The notes below the pieces were generated by a model. That model was given only the letters and a program-made list of their open reading frames with translations, was not told where the DNA came from and ran no database searches. A DNA stretch of 64,000 nt from contig CM031558.1 of the NCBI GenBank assembly GCA_018466975.1, positions 1,240,001-1,304,000 of the forward strand, written 5' to 3'. The stretch is from Sparassis latifolia (taxonomy: Eukaryota; Basidiomycota; Agaricomycetes; Polyporales; Sparassidaceae). This document shows, one piece after another, positions 1 to 10,436 of the stretch (the stretch's first letter is position 1; every line of letters starts with the position of its first letter). Made by a program: the position numbers and the translations under genes.

Positions 1-82
1 ATCCACCTCATCGTGAACTAAGGGCGAGGGTGACGTACTAGCCTACAGCCTGTGGAAACAACTGAAGTTCTCGGACGTTTCC

Positions 83-304
83 ATGTTCTGGACCTTCGTG
101 AGGCATATCGCCAATGCGTGTTCTCTGGTGCACGGTGGCTCTTTTGTACTCGACAAACGCCTCGACAGTATCAGGAAGTCCTTCGGATTTTATGTCGAGT
201 CATACACTCATGAGCAAGGCCGACCCGTTGAGGACACCTCGGAATGTTCAGCCCCGAGCCTGAACGAGTCGCAAGATGACGTTCCGGACAACGTCGGTTC
301 TTGA
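83..304 (+). CDS. Possible 3' coding fragment, function unknown
   Basis: An open frame runs from just after a stop at position 14-16 to a stop at 302-304. It contains a plausible protein-like segment (LWKQLKFSDVSMFWTFVRHI, roughly 50-110) followed by a polar, acidic tail. I do not recognise the family. It may be the last exon of a gene whose body lies left of the window, since no convincing start is present. Nothing is recognisable between its stop and position 690. The call rests only on an open frame with ordinary amino-acid composition, so it is weak. Confidence 0.22.
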   Translation: MFWTFVRHIANACSLVHGGSFVLDKRLDSIRKSFGFYVESYTHEQGRPVEDTSECSAPSLNESQDDVPDNVGS

Positions 305-689
305 TTGTGAGTTATAAGTGATTATGCTTCTTCTCCCGGAAATGCTAAGCATATCGCGACAGTTGTCCTTGTCTGCCTCTCGTCCACTTCAGCTGGTTCC
401 GCGCTGAGGGTTCAGTACTGTCGGTGACCCCGATACGCAGACTTTTGCATGCTCGCTGCCTGATTCTCTTCCTCGCAATTTTGCGCGTGTATTCTGTAGC
501 ATCTGTAGAAATGTTATCCAAGTGTTCATGAATTTTTTGCGGCTGTTGAGCATATTGGAAGAGATTGCCCGCAAGACGGAGCCACTATGTCACACTGGGG
601 AATCGATCTCCGAATCGCATACCCTGGCAGGGATAAATAGACATGAATTTTCTGTTTAGAATTAGGCCTTTACTGTAAACAGGGTACTC

Positions 690-2049
690 AAGAATTACAC
701 AACAGTCCAATTAGGCGGCTACATATATCTCCCTCATGTACAGAGATACCGTCAACGTCTACCAAATCCATCAGCGATGACACATTTTGGTGGTTGTGCG
801 TGTAAATCCCATTCAAAATCAAACGCTGCACCCGCAGATGCTGTGCGGTCCGCTTGAGGAGCATCTGACGGAGTCCGTCATAATTTACATCGTCAGCTAT
901 CAGCGCAATTGTGTTCAGCAATGGCCAGATGCCCTTGCCTGGGCCAGGGACCATGCTATCATGCTTCACAGCATGAGTTCAATAAAATGATTAGCATGCG
1001 AATTAATGATTGTGAGCTGTACGATGTTGGGGAATGCCTCTGTGAACCCTGACGACAGGTCACAGGTCGTAACGTTGGCGAAGACGAGGAAGCGCAATGC
1101 AGAGTAGCGGACCTCGACTGACGACAAGCAGCCTACGAACTCGCGGAATTCGCTCTCATCCACATTCACAAGCACCAGTGTATTGAGTTCAGGTGTGATG
1201 AGGATCGAGGACAGGCGGCAGACGTTATCGCCCGACAATTCCAAGTAGCGGAGGGAGGGTACGTGGATAGCCTCGTACGTCAAGTTGGGGTGGAGCTCGA
1301 CGTGCCTGCCTTGCAGGATGAGCCTCTCCAGCGAAGGCAAATCTGCCAAGAGGTCGCGAACTGGGTATACATCAGCTTGGTTTGATCCCACATCCAGCGA
1401 ATGTCAATCGCTGACAGACCAGAGAGGGGCATAGATCTCCACGGGAGGGAGACACTGTCCAAGCGCACAGAAGACAGCATGGGCGCGCCCCCTCCGAGGA
1501 TAGCAGGAAGGGGAACCTCCTGGTTACCCGCGGGACCGCTGCCAGTGAGAGACAGTCGGAGATGCTCGAGGAAAGGAGATTGCACGTTCTTTATGATTTC
1601 GCCTACTACTTTGATGTCGATGGAATGATGGGTTATGACCGTGAATTTGCGCCAGCGATTGCAAAGCGGACGAGCAGATTCAAGCGCGAAACTATTGTCG
1701 GCGTGCGGCGAGGAGCCTCTGCGTGTCCATGTGTCGCAATCTCCTCTAGTCGACTGGTGGACTCTACGCGACCGTCGATAGTGATGTTCAGCAGGTGCGT
1801 TGCAGATCGTGTGAGTGCAAGACTCGCCCAAGAACCGGATCTCTCCATGGAAATATGCAGGTTCGTCCAAAGGGTGGGCGTGGTAAGAGTAAGATTTCTC
1901 CAGCGACGTGACACGGACGCGACGAGCATAGGAAAAGGCAACCATACGTCAGGCTCTGGACGTGGCTGCCTGCAACCCGCCTTGAAGATGGCCAGTAGAA
2001 GCGTGTCGGGGAGATACTGCATAGGTGCGAGGAGGGCTTCTAGCTGCAT
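690..2049 (-). pseudogene. F-box / leucine-rich protein relic, frameshifted
   Basis: Read from 2049 downward, the N-terminus has the F-box-like pattern typical of agaricomycete F-box proteins: LPDTLLLAIFKAGC near residue 13, then SVSRRWRNLTLTTPTLWTNL near residue 47. It is followed by leucine-rich stretches such as PFLEHLRLSL, LADLPSLERLILQG and VPSLRYLELSG. F-box proteins of this class act as substrate receptors of SCF ubiquitin ligases. The homologous reading jumps between frames at about 1690-1710, again at about 1360-1375, and again near 965-990. The second jump has no obvious GT-AG intron. The first and third could be introns only if very short. I therefore call it a degraded copy, although an expressed gene with unusual introns is not excluded. 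These families are large and turn over quickly in this lineage. The start at 2049 precedes the F-box and may not be the original start. Confidence 0.62.
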
Positions 2050-2307
2050 GATCTTCCAATCCAGATGTCGCAGACCTCATCGGTATGGTGTAATTTGTAG
2101 AGCAACTCGCATACAGCGCTGATATGCCCATCATCGCATTGACTCGCTCTGCGCAGGACTCCACGGCTTTACGAATGACGCCCTACACAGGGCGCCAAAG
2201 ATAATTCCATCATCGGAATGCATAGGCTACTCACCGTGAAACCACGGAGGACCATATCAGGCTTAACGAGCAGTTCGCGAACTTCTTCAAGTCCGCCGCC
2301 TGACGCC

Positions 2308-3240
2308 TCAGTTCCGTATGATCACTTTGATCTCGTCTTGCTGGGGCTGGCTGCAGCTCATATTATCTCCCAGCGACCAGGTTAGCTTATCACCTCGTAT
2401 GACACACTCACAGCACCCACCTGATGGTAATCGGAAGAGACATCGCTCTCTTTCGACTTCTCCGATCGAACTCATTGTCCCCATGGAAGACCATGTCGCA
2501 AGCACCTCGCGATAGCGATGATCATGTTTCTTATGCCGGAGAACAATCCAGATCAAAAGCCAATGGAATGACTCGAGGTCGTGGTGAACTTCATGGACGA
2601 TCGGCGTTTTGTTATCGAGAAATTCTACGGGCATGAAAGCCGGCGTGCCCTACATGTTGGAGTCAGTGGAGGAGCATCTCAGCGAGAGGTGGTAGTAACA
2701 CACCGTTCTATCTTTCAATTCACGCATCACAGCTTCAGCAACCCTGGGCTTTACTGTTCTCGCTGGATCTCCTTCCTCGAAAAAACGTCCCCCCAATTCT
2801 CGCGAGCCCGCTTGACAACCCCAAGGGTTGGGTTTACCTTCCGCAATCATCACATTACCATAGCTGACGTCCCGCTGTAAGACGCCAGCCTCGTATGCGA
2901 GTTGATGACCTAAAGGAGTTAATGGATTTCTTGTCGATCATTAATTGAACGCGTGGTGGTAGAAGGCGCCACCAATAACTAGTGCCATATTACCAGAGGG
3001 ATTTGTGGCGAACCTATAGAGTATTTAAGAAGACCATAGTCGACATACTTGGATAACGAGGTTCGCATTAGGACAAACGCTGAGATATACAAATGATAGT
3101 CAAACAGCAGATCAACCTGCAATCGCCGCCACGTCTACAGCTCTGCAGGATGTGGTGGGATATTGTGGGGAACAACGCCGAGATCCCCATCAAGGATGAA
3201 ATCGCGAACTTGCCCTCGTACCTCTTGCTTCACCCGATGC
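2308..3240 (-). pseudogene. FunK1-type fungal protein kinase fragment
   Basis: The catalytic-loop region is visible at about 2910-2860 as GVLQRDVSYGNVMI, which matches the FunK1 pattern HRDxSxxN with the histidine replaced by glutamine. After an intron (2703-2650, GT-AG, 54 nt) the activation-segment signature DRTGTPAFMPVEFL follows, then HHDLESFHWLLIWIVLRH. FunK1 is an expanded kinase family of multicellular basidiomycetes with unknown substrates. The expected D-[FW]-[DG] metal-binding segment after GNVMIAEGKPNPWG does not read through in frame. The N-lobe cannot be followed beyond a short piece around 3240-3140 (EVRGQVRDFILDGDL). The copy is therefore probably truncated and inactive. Its neighbours on both sides are also decayed genes. 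Confidence 0.6.
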
Positions 3241-3869
3241 ATAATTGACAGACATGTTTTCACCACAAAGCCCACACCCAGCGACGCATAATTCCAAATA
3301 TCGTACACCTAGATTCAGGCGGTCAGATACACCTTGCTATGAAGAAGCGTCACGTACGAAGCGCCAAACAACCACGGGGAGTGTCCTCCACGGTATGGAA
3401 GAACTAGCCTGGTATGCCACCCATAATGAGGCAGCCGACAGGATGATTACGAACGATATGACCAAACCTCGTTTGGCATCGTCTCGCAGATTGAAGAGCT
3501 TATTTGACTACCTTTCCAAGTTTAGATTCATCTGGCCTACGGATCACATTCAGGCACGGGTGACGTACCGTCAACGCATCAACCACCTCTGCCAAAGCAC
3601 CGTCTAGCTCTTCGGGCTCATCCTGGCCTTCGGAACAAATGAGTGGTGTGGATGAAGTACAAGCAGGATTGCAGGAATCGCACTCACTGATCTTTGCGCG
3701 CCAAATATTGATGTAGGTGCCTTGACCTCTGCCTGCAGATCCAGTTGCAATGAAACTGAACCCCCCACGCTGACGCGCCTAAAACTTCAGGATAAGCAGC
3801 AGTCCATCATGCCGTAGTGTTCAGCTAACCGCAAGCGCCGGGACGATGTCATCTGCATAAATATGTAAA

Positions 3870-4998
3870 TTAAGTCACAGACCGACTAGAATCAGTCCGC
3901 AATCGCGCACCTTGATGGGGTAGATGTTGAAAGAACTCTCCGGTGGATGTTTCCCATATACACACATTTCCCGTGGTCGCACTCACAGGCCACCGCACGA
4001 CTCGATGAAGGAAGACAATCTGGAGGGAATGGTTGGACACAGCAGGCTTATCAAACTTGTACCGCTGCCGTGGTTGATGTTGACCAAATGATCCAACTGA
4101 ATGCAGCTGCATATCGCCCTTCAGATAGTAAATCATGAGGTCCCGCCATCAGGGCTCAGGGCAGATGATCCGCTGTAAAGTTTACTTGTATCAGGGCACC
4201 ATCATATGAGCGAATAAGCCACCTACATCCTAGCTGCAGGAGAATTCGTAGTTATATGCCACAGCTTATTTCTACTACTGGCCTCCCAACAACTAGCGAA
4301 ACAATGGTTGAGGCTCGACGAAGGTCAAATATGGTCAGCTCACATTACACCGTGGGGCCGTATGATGCGATGAGAATCCGCCCTCTTAGCAAAATGAAGT
4401 CCCACGGCCGAACACGCGTGTCATTATCATGTCCACCAGTAGAGTCGACGAGCGGAGGAGAGGGAAACTTCACACTTCCAAAATAATGATCTATCGCGTA
4501 CTCTGTCAGACGAAACCATACCACTATCCTGGAGCTTCAGAGATATGACCTTTATGGCCTTCACGCGCGACGTGGACATCCGACCCCATTCCAATTGCAA
4601 GTTGACCGTTAATTGCATCATAATCAAGGCAGTAAATCGGACCTCTCACGCCGACGTGGATATTATGCCTTTCGACCTGTTTCTGTGAACCATTTAGTGG
4701 GACTGGCAGCCAGGACGCCTAATAAATCATACCAAGTCGAAGTGCTGCAACTGATATAAGTGATCGCCGCACGCAACAATCAGCGCTTCGTGGTGAATAG
4801 GTGCCATATGATGCAATCAATGCTGCTCTCAAATACGACACGGAAAAGCAAACGCCCATTTGTGATATTCCAGATAATGAGTGTGTAGTCGTCCCCCCCG
4901 GTTGCCAAGTAGTTACCATCGGGAGAGAACGAGAGACAGTTGACGCTATCACTATGGCCTCCGCGCAGGGTATGGAGATGAACGAAGGCAGTGGACAT
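3870..4998 (-). pseudogene. WD40-repeat protein relic
   Basis: Read on the minus strand from about 4990, a canonical WD40 repeat is present: GGHSDSVNCLSFSPDGNYLA, then TGGDDYTLIIWNI (about 4965-4860). Further downstream are YCLDYDAINGQLAIGMGSDV (about 4630-4570), LIRSYDGALIQ followed by a GTAAAC-type donor (about 4225-4190), and another blade ending in TTGNVCIWETSTGEFFQHL (about 4000-3930). This order is typical of a family of seven-bladed WD40 proteins common in polypores, whose function is unknown. The frame shifts after DCIIWHLFTT near 4800, where the continuing homologous sequence (ALIVACGDHLYQLQHF) is in another frame without a plausible intron. I therefore treat it as a pseudogene. Terminal blades and the start codon were not resolved. 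Confidence 0.6.
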
Positions 4999-6167
4999 GG
5001 GATCGAAGTCAGGAACGAATTGAGCACGCAGTAGGAGGATACGATGGCGGCGATATGGTAAGGGCTTTGGAATGGGCGCGCATTATATATAAGACCTTAG
5101 ACACAAAGGATGACGCTTTGAGAAGCGGCGCGACTCCGCCAGGCTTACACACCAGAGTACTTATCCTCTGACAGTTAGATGCCCGCTTCCTCACCGTCAC
5201 GATAGACCTGGATCTCTCCCTGATTTTCGGGCGATGTTCGTTAAGCTCTACGAGGTTTTCATGACACGTGGTCTTTGTATGCATAGGCGCTGCGTGACGC
5301 GACTCGCTCTAGCGCCAATGCACAAAGTATGTACAGGAACAAAGAGCGCCGTGTGGCCGGGTGCACGCGAACCAGAACAATATTGCATACTGAACGCTAA
5401 ATCGCCACGCCATGATCTATCCTCCAACACATGCGAAGGTATGCCGATGGGGTTAAATCCGATTGACATGGAGCTTTGTCCCTTCCTAGCTTTAGCTTTC
5501 AAATTGTCCTATAGGATCCGGTGGCAGTGGACAGTGGACAAGAATGCAGTGAACACGAGAAAGTAAGCGCGGGTCAACCCTTGTGATCAACAGTGCACGA
5601 GTCATTCCTTCATGTTATACACAAGCCAAAGAACCTACATCAGGGCCGGGGATAGTCTTCTTCAGTCGCTATTGTCACGGAGGTTAAGGCTACTAACGCG
5701 CCTTGATTCAAGCTCCTGCGGAAATTAGCGCGCAACGGTGTTTGGAGCACTCGCGCTTGGCCTGGAGAAGCCAACGCTAATCGCAAATAGGGTGGTGCCC
5801 GCGCCCCGCCTGAGAGTACAGAGCGAAACGTCGCTTGTTCCACGCCGTTGTGCAAATCACGTGTGCAACTCATCCTACTTTGTTGTAGAGTGCTTTGTCT
5901 TGGAATGACAAAGGAACCCCATAGAACAAAGCAACTCCTCGGCTCAATATTTCGCACTAAGTGAACTTCGCCGATTCCTTCTATTGTTTATTCTGTCTCT
6001 CAATTTCCACGCCATTCATGTGCTGTCCTCGACATAAAAGCCAGCCAGTACATGCATTTGTCTATCCGCTTCCACCCTCTGTGTGTCCACTTCGGCATTT
6101 GTTCAGAATCTTCTTTTCACCGATGCTAACCGAACTGTTCTCGGTGATAATTCGTACACGAGGCGCC

Positions 6168-6229
6168 GGCTTGGGAGTCCTTGACATATTGTCGAGGACT
6201 CCGAAGCCGACGTCAAGGACACCCAAGCC
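6168..6229. repeat. Three-part inverted repeat with alternative hairpins
   Basis: The left arm 6168-6185 is complementary at 17 of 18 positions to 6212-6229. Its inner part (GGAGTCCTTGAC, 6174-6185) is also complementary to 6191-6202 with one mismatch. The left arm could therefore pair with either downstream segment. No gene of known function is adjacent, so no regulatory role is claimed. Confidence 0.7.
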
Positions 6230-7375
6230 AGCAACTCGTAGTGAGTGATGACGGATTAGATTATCGCAAACTGTACTGAGCTTGTTTTGAGGTATGTTAC
6301 CTGACAGTGTACTACAATGAGAACACCAAACCTGCAGCGGAGGGGGCGCCAGTTCGGTAGGAAACTATAAATATTACTCACCTGCACAGGATTGATATAT
6401 AGCACACAGCACTCGCGGAGAATGCAGATCTTTGTAGACGTGTTCGGCTCTCTCGAAAAGGTACGCTTGTGGTGATTTATGAGCGCAACATCCTCCGTTG
6501 CTCGTATTTCTGGGAGTTCCACTGACTTCCGCTTCCGTCAGAGCGCATATGTTCACGCTGAGATGGAAACTGACGACGAGTCAGCTCATGGATAACGCCG
6601 GTCTGCACCGTATACCCTCTGACAATAGATTATACTAAAGGCAGCGTATGGCAGTCTTCAAAATTCGCCGCAGGGCGATTAAGAATATCGTCCGCTATCC
6701 TGACCACAAGTTTGACGCCTTTGCTCTGCTGGAGGATAGAACCAATATCCGCGCTCACCCTCCGTGACGCCGCATGGCTGGTCATCGACTCGCCTTCTAA
6801 ACCTCTTTCTTTACGCGGTCCTTCTCAGCTTTCACCGCTGGTTCCAGTGCAAAGGCGTCGTGCAGGATCTTGTGTGTCTTCACCTTCAGGGGAGGCGGAT
6901 CAGGGCAGCAGCACAATGCGGGCCGCCTACGCTGAAGAAATCAGTGAGAAATGGATATCCAAGGCTGACGCTCCAGGTTACATCTACACGAGGTACATTG
7001 GTGTATTTCCTCTCCTCAGCCGGTTTCTGAGTCCTTCCCACTGCGGATAGTGACCTCGACGGTGGCATTAGATCGACTGAGCACTCTGTGGGAGCCGATG
7101 CACTCCTGCGATGGGAAAGGCCTTGCTGGTAGCGGCAAAGAAATTTGAGAAGTCCGCAAAGGTATCATTCCGCCAACAATAGTGACACCATACTAATATG
7201 CTACCTGTGTAGATCTTTCTTTTAGTAGGTCGACATTGGGCCGCGGGCATAACATCTATAGCCCAGTCTTGCACCTCAACCTATCGCTCACCATCTCTCC
7301 TCTATGCTGCCGAATCATATTTGAAGATTGTTTTCATCCTTGCCAGCCCATCTTTGCCAATCGGTTTAATCCTGT

Positions 7376-7617
7376 ACTTCTACTATCACGGACGGGATTG
7401 ACGAAGGCCCTGAATCAGCCCAGAGAGCTCGCCATGCACAGTAAGTGTTCAGCCTCCCGGATTTTGATAGCTGATTGACATACATCCAGTCTGGAATGAC
7501 CTGCGTGCGAATCTTGTGGCGATGATCCAGCAGGAGAAGGCCGAGTGTGTGGGTATCCCCTTCAAACGCAAGATGGCTGAGCACTGCGGAAAGATCTGCG
7601 CCCATTACGCTGCATGA
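7376..7617 (+). CDS. Possible small two-exon gene end, unknown
   Basis: A frame ending LNQPRELAMH meets a good donor (GTAAGT at about 7442) and a CAG acceptor just before 7490. Splicing would join it in frame to IWNDLRANLVAMIQQEKAEC and a further 25 residues ending at a TGA at 7615-7617. The second exon is amphipathic, with cysteines and basic residues. No ATG could be assigned upstream and no family was recognised. A chance open frame is nearly as likely as a real 3' exon. Confidence 0.2.
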
Positions 7618-7936
7618 CTGGACGCGATGATCGACAAGGGAGGTGCAAGCCCATGCCGAACCTTGCAGACTTGAGCAAGCGTGATGTAGCGCCCGGATCG
7701 TAAATTAGCACCATTCCTAGAACGGGCTATTTTGCTGATCTGGCAAGCTCAGTTCATGTTGGCATGCTCACAATATCAATTGCACGCCCACCACGACTCG
7801 CCACGATGCTGAAGCAAGATCATCTTTGCGAGCAGTCCCAGAACGCCCGCGACTCGCAGCTATCCAGGCTCGCGGCATGCCATTCCGCTGCAACGAGTGC
7901 CATGATGAAGACTCGTAGAAGCGGACGACGTACACA

Positions 7937-7975
7937 GTAGAGGAGGGTGATCTCCGACGATCACCCCTCCTCTAC
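7937..7975. repeat. Strong perfect-stem hairpin
   Basis: GTAGAGGAGGGTGATC (7937-7952) is complementary to 7959-7975 with a single extra base, leaving a 6 nt loop (TCCGAC). It lies in DNA with no recognised gene. It could be the core of a degraded palindrome or a foldback scar. No transcription terminator of this kind is expected in a fungus. Confidence 0.75.
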
Positions 7976-8479
7976 CGTGATAACGGACGCCCACAACTAC
8001 GCCCGACCTCGTGATCCTTTCGTGGACTGCGGGCGCGGCGCCGCTATGTCGTTGGTCGACGGAACGCGCTGGGGACGAGCACCGCATGGGTGCGGCACGC
8101 GAAGCGACGACTGAATGCCATAGATCGACCCAGGAATTTCTGCGCAACACTTGCTTAGATTATAATAATCGTGCAGGACGAGCGCGCCCGCTGCGGTGGT
8201 GTAATGATATTTACTGTTTCTCTGCGTTACTCCAAGTACCCGCCCTGAGTACTCAGTAAAAATGCCATATTGCGAGGGCGAGAAACAGGTGACAGCGCTC
8301 CGCTGGGAACCAATCTTGCTACGCCTTGATCTGTTTGCAAGTACACATGGCGTACAGTGGGGCCATTATGAGTAGGCAGAGGTCTCATAATTAATTCTGG
8401 CTGTGTCGAAAGCGTATAAAGCCTTTTTAATAGACACCATGTCCCTACATATGCATAGGAACCTCGCAAGAGCAGCTGA

Positions 8480-9080
8480 GATTCGAGCGGCTACACCATT
8501 GACGCACGCCTCGCGCCAGCTTCTGAAAGGTCAGAGACCATCCGACCACCCAGTTCAACCCACTGAAAATCGAGCCACCGGTCCAAAACACAAGAGAGCC
8601 TCGCATCCCCTGGAGATGAGAACGGTATTGTAGTGGGTAAACAAGGCCGATGGGATGAACACAGGCACGCTGGGCCCACCTCGATCTCATAACCAAGTTC
8701 TGCAATGCCAATTCGCAATCTTGCGAAGGATCAAGGTTCCGTATGGCACAATACAGCACAAGCCAGGGCCATAGTTGGTGGAGTCGAGGTGAGGCAAAGT
8801 GACCACAACGCCGACGTTGAAGGCAAATGAAGTAAAAGGGTAGAACAGGGCCTCCAAGCCCGCATCCTGTCGCAGAACGTAGTCGAGAGTGGCCGCGTAA
8901 TGCGCATATAGAGCAGGAAATTGAGACTTGAATATACCTATGTCGGCTTCTATGTGAGGTTATGTGTACAGATGTATGGTTTAAACCCACCGCTTACGAG
9001 TGCGACCACTGGCTGCAGGAGTTTCCCAAGCTCGTGCACCACGTCGATGTGCTTGAGGTAGTAAAGAGACATGCGAGGCC
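8480..9080 (-). pseudogene. Relic of 2OG-Fe(II) dioxygenase-like (TET/JBP-type) protein
   Basis: Minus-strand translation across shifting frames gives SQFPALYAHYAATLDYVL, then FTSFAFNVGVVVTLPHLDST (about 8840-8770). It continues with NYGPGLCCIVPYGTL, then FIPSALFTHYNTVLISRG (about 8660-8600) and a terminal piece ARFSVG followed by a TGA and TGWS. The order (a FNxG segment, an HxD motif as HLD, a proline-serine-alanine helix with a second histidine as THYN, then a final Gly/Trp-rich segment) matches agaricomycete proteins that I associate with the JBP1/TET-like 2OG-Fe(II) oxygenases. Those oxidise 5-methylcytosine in DNA and, in fungi, are linked to KDZ transposons. Several frameshifts and the in-frame TGA show that the copy is dead. 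The family name is from memory of the pattern and needs a profile search. Confidence 0.48.
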
Positions 9081-10123
9081 TCTGTCTCGCTATGGTCAAC
9101 CTCTGGAGGCTCACATTCGGAACGGAGAGCGCTCACCACCTGATTGTCCCGGTGCAAGGTGAAATAATACTGGAGGAAGTTTCCCCGACTGGAACCCGAA
9201 TACGTCGGCTTGATGCCACTCTGTCGCAAGTACTCTACAGCGCTATTGCCACAGAGTTGGCGCGAAGGTGGCCGCCCTGTGAAGGAGCAGTAGATGACGA
9301 GCCGCCTTCAGAGTCACAGATGTATGCAGCCATGCTACCTCCAATTTGAGCTCGGTTGTATGAAATGCACTGGAATTGGCCCTTACCCATTGGCGCACTC
9401 GATGACTTCTCGCCGGAGTGGGCGCTCTGATTTGACGCGGCTCCCGATGTAACCTCCGGGCATCTTCCTCTGAGCCAGGGAGGTCGTACTCTGCACGCGC
9501 GTGCCGCTTTCCTTCTTCTTGTTGGCACGAGCCACAGCGCGAGTAACATCCCTCTTCCCAACGTAATCTCGTCGGCGTGTAGTGCGGCGAGGGCCGACTC
9601 CTCCGAGGGTGGCATCGAGGTTGGTTTCTGAATCTGCGCATTCACGAGCAGCAGGGGTTGTGTTGGACATATCCCGTGCACAAGAGCCGTCGCTCGGGCT
9701 GCAACCAAGATCAGCAGAGCTACGTTATGTTCAAAAAAAGAAGGGGCGTACCTGTTTGGGCCCTGCACAACAATAACAGGAGTAGCGTGGTCCGGCCCCT
9801 CGGTCCTGCCCTCTTCCGCCTTCCAGACCGCCTCCAAACGCTCTCTCATGGACACCTCCCCTCGATAGTCCAAACCACCCTTCGCAAGAGCATCGGCGTG
9901 ACGAAAGAAGCGGGCGAGTGAGCAGGCGTACCGTCAAAGGCATGGCGGCGTTGCTGGAGCCTGTGTAACACTGGGTGAGCCCATCATGCTGGCCAATCCT
10001 GAGGCAAAAGCCGACGACAGATAGCAGGCCGCAGGCAGCGCGAGCGATAGAGGTCTCCTTCGAGCTCGCGCTACCTACCGCCCGCAAGGCCTGTGTACAT
10101 GCGGCGGATAGGAAAGGTAGGCG

Positions 10124-10177
10124 GAGCACCACCCCATGGGCGATATGGGTCTCCTTCAAACCCATGGGATGGTGCTC
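10124..10177. repeat. Hairpin with 17 bp arms
   Basis: The segment GAGCACCACCCCATGGG (10124-10140) is complementary to 10161-10177 at 16 of 17 positions, with a 20 nt loop that itself contains ATGGGT. It lies 170 bp left of the GTTGACGCG array. No function is inferred. Confidence 0.7.
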
Positions 10178-10346
10178 GCCTGAGATAAGAGAGCAGCGCA
10201 TCGAACGACGAGGAGATCCCAAGACTAGCACAGAGGAAGTGCAGCGGCGGAGTGATGAGACAGCTCGCGCAGTGGACGGTTGGGAGGCGGTGGAAAGGGT
10301 CGGCGGGTGAATTTATGGTAAGCCGCCAAAAATTTTTGTTGTGCGC

Positions 10347-10436
10347 TGTTGACGCGTCTCCTTTGTTGACGCGCTTTGTTGACGCGTCTCCTTTGTTGAC
10401 GTGTTTTGTTGACGTGTTTTGTTGTTGACGCGCCGC
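10347..10436. repeat. Short tandem array built on GTTGACGCG
   Basis: At least six copies of TGTTGACG(C/T)G occur head to tail, spaced 13 to 17 nt apart. Several are followed by TCTCCTTT, and two carry ACGCGT. The repeats are imperfect. On the opposite strand the array would encode repeated NKGDAST-like units, but there is no supported gene around it, so it is annotated as a minisatellite-like repeat. Confidence 0.75.

Larger units (their letters stand above)
5030..8440. other. No confident gene; scattered short frames and hairpins
   Basis: I examined both strands between the WD40 relic and the dioxygenase-like relic and found no recognisable domain. Open frames here are short and have no convincing start or splice context. 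The stretch holds two strong hairpins and one weak gene candidate, listed separately. It is best described as decayed intergenic DNA. Confidence 0.5.

Noticed and set aside
9235..9873. 212-residue minus-strand frame and overlapping frames at 9243-9670
   Set aside because: Three overlapping frames in one GC-rich stretch all lack domains, which is typical of stop-poor DNA rather than genes.
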